NCBI GenBank assembly: GCA_002049885.1
Contig: MVCS01000110.1
Span: 1 to 6,437, forward strand
Length of the DNA stretch: 6,437 nt
From: Planctomycetales bacterium 4484_123
Lineage (GTDB): Bacteria; Planctomycetota; Phycisphaerae; SM23-33
Direction: 5' to 3'
Shown here: one piece after another, positions 4,876 through 6,437 of the stretch
How positions within the stretch are numbered: the first letter of the stretch is position 1
Layout of the letters: every line of letters begins with the position of its first letter
Notes under the pieces: generated by a model
The model's input: only the letters and a program-made list of their open reading frames with translations
The model's database searches: none
Told to the model about the DNA's origin: nothing
Position numbers and translations under genes: made by a program

Positions 4876-5949
4876 ATGACCATGACGCATTCGGCCCTGA
4901 TATTGACGGCCGTTGCCTTGTGTGCGTGGGGATCCCCACAGAGTCAACCCGCATCCCAGCCAGCCGCCAGCCAGTCGGCCGGGCCCAGTGCGGGGCCCAG
5001 ACCGCCGAGCTGGCTGCGGGCGCGGATCGCCCGATCGGTGGCGCAACTGAAAGACCCCAGCTACCGAGTGCGCCAGGAGGCCCGCCAGGCGCTCGCGAAG
5101 ATCATTCACACCCCCGGCGTGGACGAGGAGTTGATGGGCTACCTGAGGGCCACGCGCGACCCGCACATCAAGGCCACCCTCCAGCTCATGCTGGAGGCCT
5201 ACGGCGAGCCGCTGGTGATGGTCTGGCGGCGGGCCTCGATCATCCAGGACCAGCGGCGCACACGGATGCTCCGGCAGGACGCCGGGGCGCCCTGGCTGCT
5301 GGTGGGCGGCGACGGGCAGTTCACATACGATGCCGGCAGCCCCTACTTCACCGGCGAACTGAGGCGAAACCCCCAGCCCAACTGGCGGCAAGGCCGACTG
5401 GACAAGAACAGGCTGTGGCGGCTGCGAGAGATGATCGCCCGCAGCGGGGTGGCCAGACTGCCCGCCTCCACCCGGGCCAAGTACCCCAGCTCAACCGTCC
5501 CCAACCGCTCGGGCGTGGAGGTCGCCCTCTACGTGCGCGACGCCAACATCCGCCGGCTCTCGGTGAGCTTCTGGCACATGGTCAACCTCCGCCGCAAGGA
5601 GCGCACCCGCGGCGGTGCCGAGATCGAGCTGGCCGTAGCCATCCGCGACCTGATCGCCTCCAGCCCCTCCCGGGACTACAGCGGCCCGCTGGCGCTGTTC
5701 GCCGAGCGCATCTCCTCGATGCCGCGACAGGAGATCCAGAAGCTGCCGGACTGGCCCGTGGCGGAAGTGGACATCCGCAGGGCCGTGGTGCCCGGCGCCG
5801 TCCGGGTCAACGGCAAGTGCCTCGAGAAGGTCCGCCAGACCCTCGCCCGCGGCACCGAGTACAAGTACAGCAAGTACGTCGCCTGCCGGGTGTGGCTGGT
5901 GCCCTACGACAGGGAGGCCATGAAGCTTTACTACGGTTCCGGTCGATGA
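4876..5949 (+). CDS. Exported protein with N-terminal HEAT-like helices, unknown function
   Basis: A 357-residue protein starting with a hydrophobic signal (about residues 5-18, ALILTAVALCAWG) and a Ser/Pro/Gln/Ala-rich linker (20-46). Cys16 is not in a good lipobox (residue before it is Leu), so ordinary signal-peptidase cleavage after about Gly19 is more likely. Residues 47-110 form two helical hairpins resembling HEAT repeats (ARSVAQLKDPSYRVRQEARQ, then a second one around PHIKATLQLML). Residues 137-262 look like an alternating beta/alpha region: LLVGGDGQFTYD, then LDKNRLWRLREMIARSGVARLP, then VEVALYVRDANIRRLSV and a final helix; this pattern is reminiscent of DUF6438-like domains, but I cannot confirm it. 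Residues 290-357 form a further unrecognised segment. ATG at 4876 follows yraN by 48 bases; a second in-frame ATG is two codons later. It probably acts outside the cytoplasm; its place downstream of ribosomal genes need not imply a shared role. Confidence 0.8.
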   Translation: MTMTHSALILTAVALCAWGSPQSQPASQPAASQSAGPSAGPRPPSWLRARIARSVAQLKDPSYRVRQEARQALAKIIHTPGVDEELMGYLRATRDPHIKATLQLMLEAYGEPLVMVWRRASIIQDQRRTRMLRQDAGAPWLLVGGDGQFTYDAGSPYFTGELRRNPQPNWRQGRLDKNRLWRLREMIARSGVARLPASTRAKYPSSTVPNRSGVEVALYVRDANIRRLSVSFWHMVNLRRKERTRGGAEIELAVAIRDLIASSPSRDYSGPLALFAERISSMPRQEIQKLPDWPVAEVDIRRAVVPGAVRVNGKCLEKVRQTLARGTEYKYSKYVACRVWLVPYDREAMKLYYGSGR

Positions 5950-6070
5950 CGCGCCCCACAGCCAGCGGGGCCGCGCGGGCCGGTAGGCTCACAATACCGC
6001 TCAGAGCCGGACGAGACACAACGCCAGACCACGTGACCATCGCAGCCTTGCCCGAGAGAGCGACCAAGGG

Positions 6071-6437
6071 ATGACACCGGCCATCATCGACACGCACTGC
6101 CACCTGACCCACGGCCGGTTCCGCGGCCGGGTGCAATCCGTACTGGCAGCCGCCCGGGACGCGGGCCTGGTGGCCATCATCACGGCCGGGACCGATGTCG
6201 CCGACAGCGCCTCGGCCGAGGTCCTGGCGCGCGACCACGCGGGCATCTTTTTCACGGCCGGGGTGCACCCGCACGAGGCCAAGGACGCCGGCGAGGATTA
6301 TCTCCAGCACATCGAACAACTCGCATCGGCACCGCGGAACGTGGCCGTCGGCGAGATAGGCCTGGACCACCACTACGACCTCTCCCCGCGCCAAGTGCAG
6401 CGCCGCGTCTTCGCCGAGCAGTTGGCCCTGGCCCGCC
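6071..6437 (+). CDS. TatD-family metal-dependent hydrolase (3' truncated by window edge)
   Basis: The first 122 codons of a TatD-type TIM-barrel hydrolase, a family of divalent-metal-dependent deoxyribonucleases related to amidohydrolases. Visible metal-site motifs: DTHCHL (7-12, His9 and His11), GVHPHEA (64-70), and VGEIGLDHHYD (93-103) with Glu95. The following SPRQVQRRVFAEQLALAR is the usual helix leading to the next barrel strand. TatD proteins are about 260 residues, so the second half lies beyond the window. The ATG at 6071 gives the standard N-terminus; only AAGGG directly adjacent resembles a ribosome binding site, so initiation strength is unclear. The enzyme is cytoplasmic and has been linked to DNA repair and 3'-5' exonuclease activity in other bacteria. 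It lies 121 bases after the exported HEAT-like protein on the same strand. Confidence 0.93.
   Translation, partial: MTPAIIDTHCHLTHGRFRGRVQSVLAAARDAGLVAIITAGTDVADSASAEVLARDHAGIFFTAGVHPHEAKDAGEDYLQHIEQLASAPRNVAVGEIGLDHHYDLSPRQVQRRVFAEQLALAR

Noticed and set aside
3805..5391. Very long minus-strand open frame (528 codons) across trmD, rplS, yraN and the exported protein gene
   Set aside because: It is antisense to four better supported genes; its His/Gly/Pro/Ala-rich composition is typical of a GC-driven shadow frame.
5950..6070. Possible terminator or promoter between the exported protein gene and tatD
   Set aside because: GCCCC/GGGGC (5953-5957 with 5967-5971) and GGCTC/GAGCC (5986-5990 with 6004-6008) are only five-base stems without T runs, and the CACAAT at 5990-5995 has no -35 partner.

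Overview
The window is GC-rich and densely coded, and it carries parts of nine or ten protein genes. It looks chromosomal: there is no insertion sequence, integrase, tRNA, rRNA or CRISPR array. The combination of a compact rpsP-trmD-rplS-yraN translation cluster, a secreted HEAT-like protein, several membrane proteins of unknown family, GTG starts and weak Shine-Dalgarno sites suggests a member of the Planctomycetota (perhaps Phycisphaerae-like). That placement is an inference from gene style, not a proof.

Layout. (1) 20-946, plus strand: a lipoprotein alpha/beta hydrolase with a complete Ser-Asp-His set. (2) 796-1170, minus strand: a short FmdB-type zinc-ribbon protein that converges on the hydrolase; its open frame runs 151 bases into the 3' end of the hydrolase gene. 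(3) 1171-1480: a 310-base gene-free stretch with several inverted repeats, a possible promoter for the zinc-ribbon gene and a terminator-like hairpin. (4) 1481-1867 and 1926-2768, minus strand: a three-helix and a six-helix membrane protein of unknown function, with a good promoter between them. (5) 2769-2927: a divergent intergenic region with a good sigma70-type promoter for rpsP. (6) 2928-4827, plus strand: rpsP (ribosomal protein S16), trmD (tRNA m1G37 methyltransferase), rplS (ribosomal protein L19) and yraN (UPF0102 nuclease-fold protein), spaced like one operon. rimM, which often lies between rpsP and trmD, is absent here. (7) 4876-5949: an exported HEAT-like protein with an unidentified beta-rich C-terminal part. 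(8) 6071 to the right edge: the first 122 codons of a TatD-family metal-dependent hydrolase.

How they work together. The plus-strand cluster is a ribosome assembly and decoding-fidelity unit: S16 and L19 are structural ribosomal proteins, and TrmD methylates G37 of tRNAs to prevent frameshifting. yraN and tatD are common passengers of such clusters, and both have folds linked to nucleic-acid processing. The left half reads as envelope functions (lipoprotein hydrolase, two membrane proteins) plus a small zinc-ribbon regulator-like protein.

I see no clear novel multi-gene system. The points most worth a second look are the structured 1171-1480 intergenic region, the antisense tail of the zinc-ribbon gene, the missing rimM, and the unknown secreted and membrane proteins.
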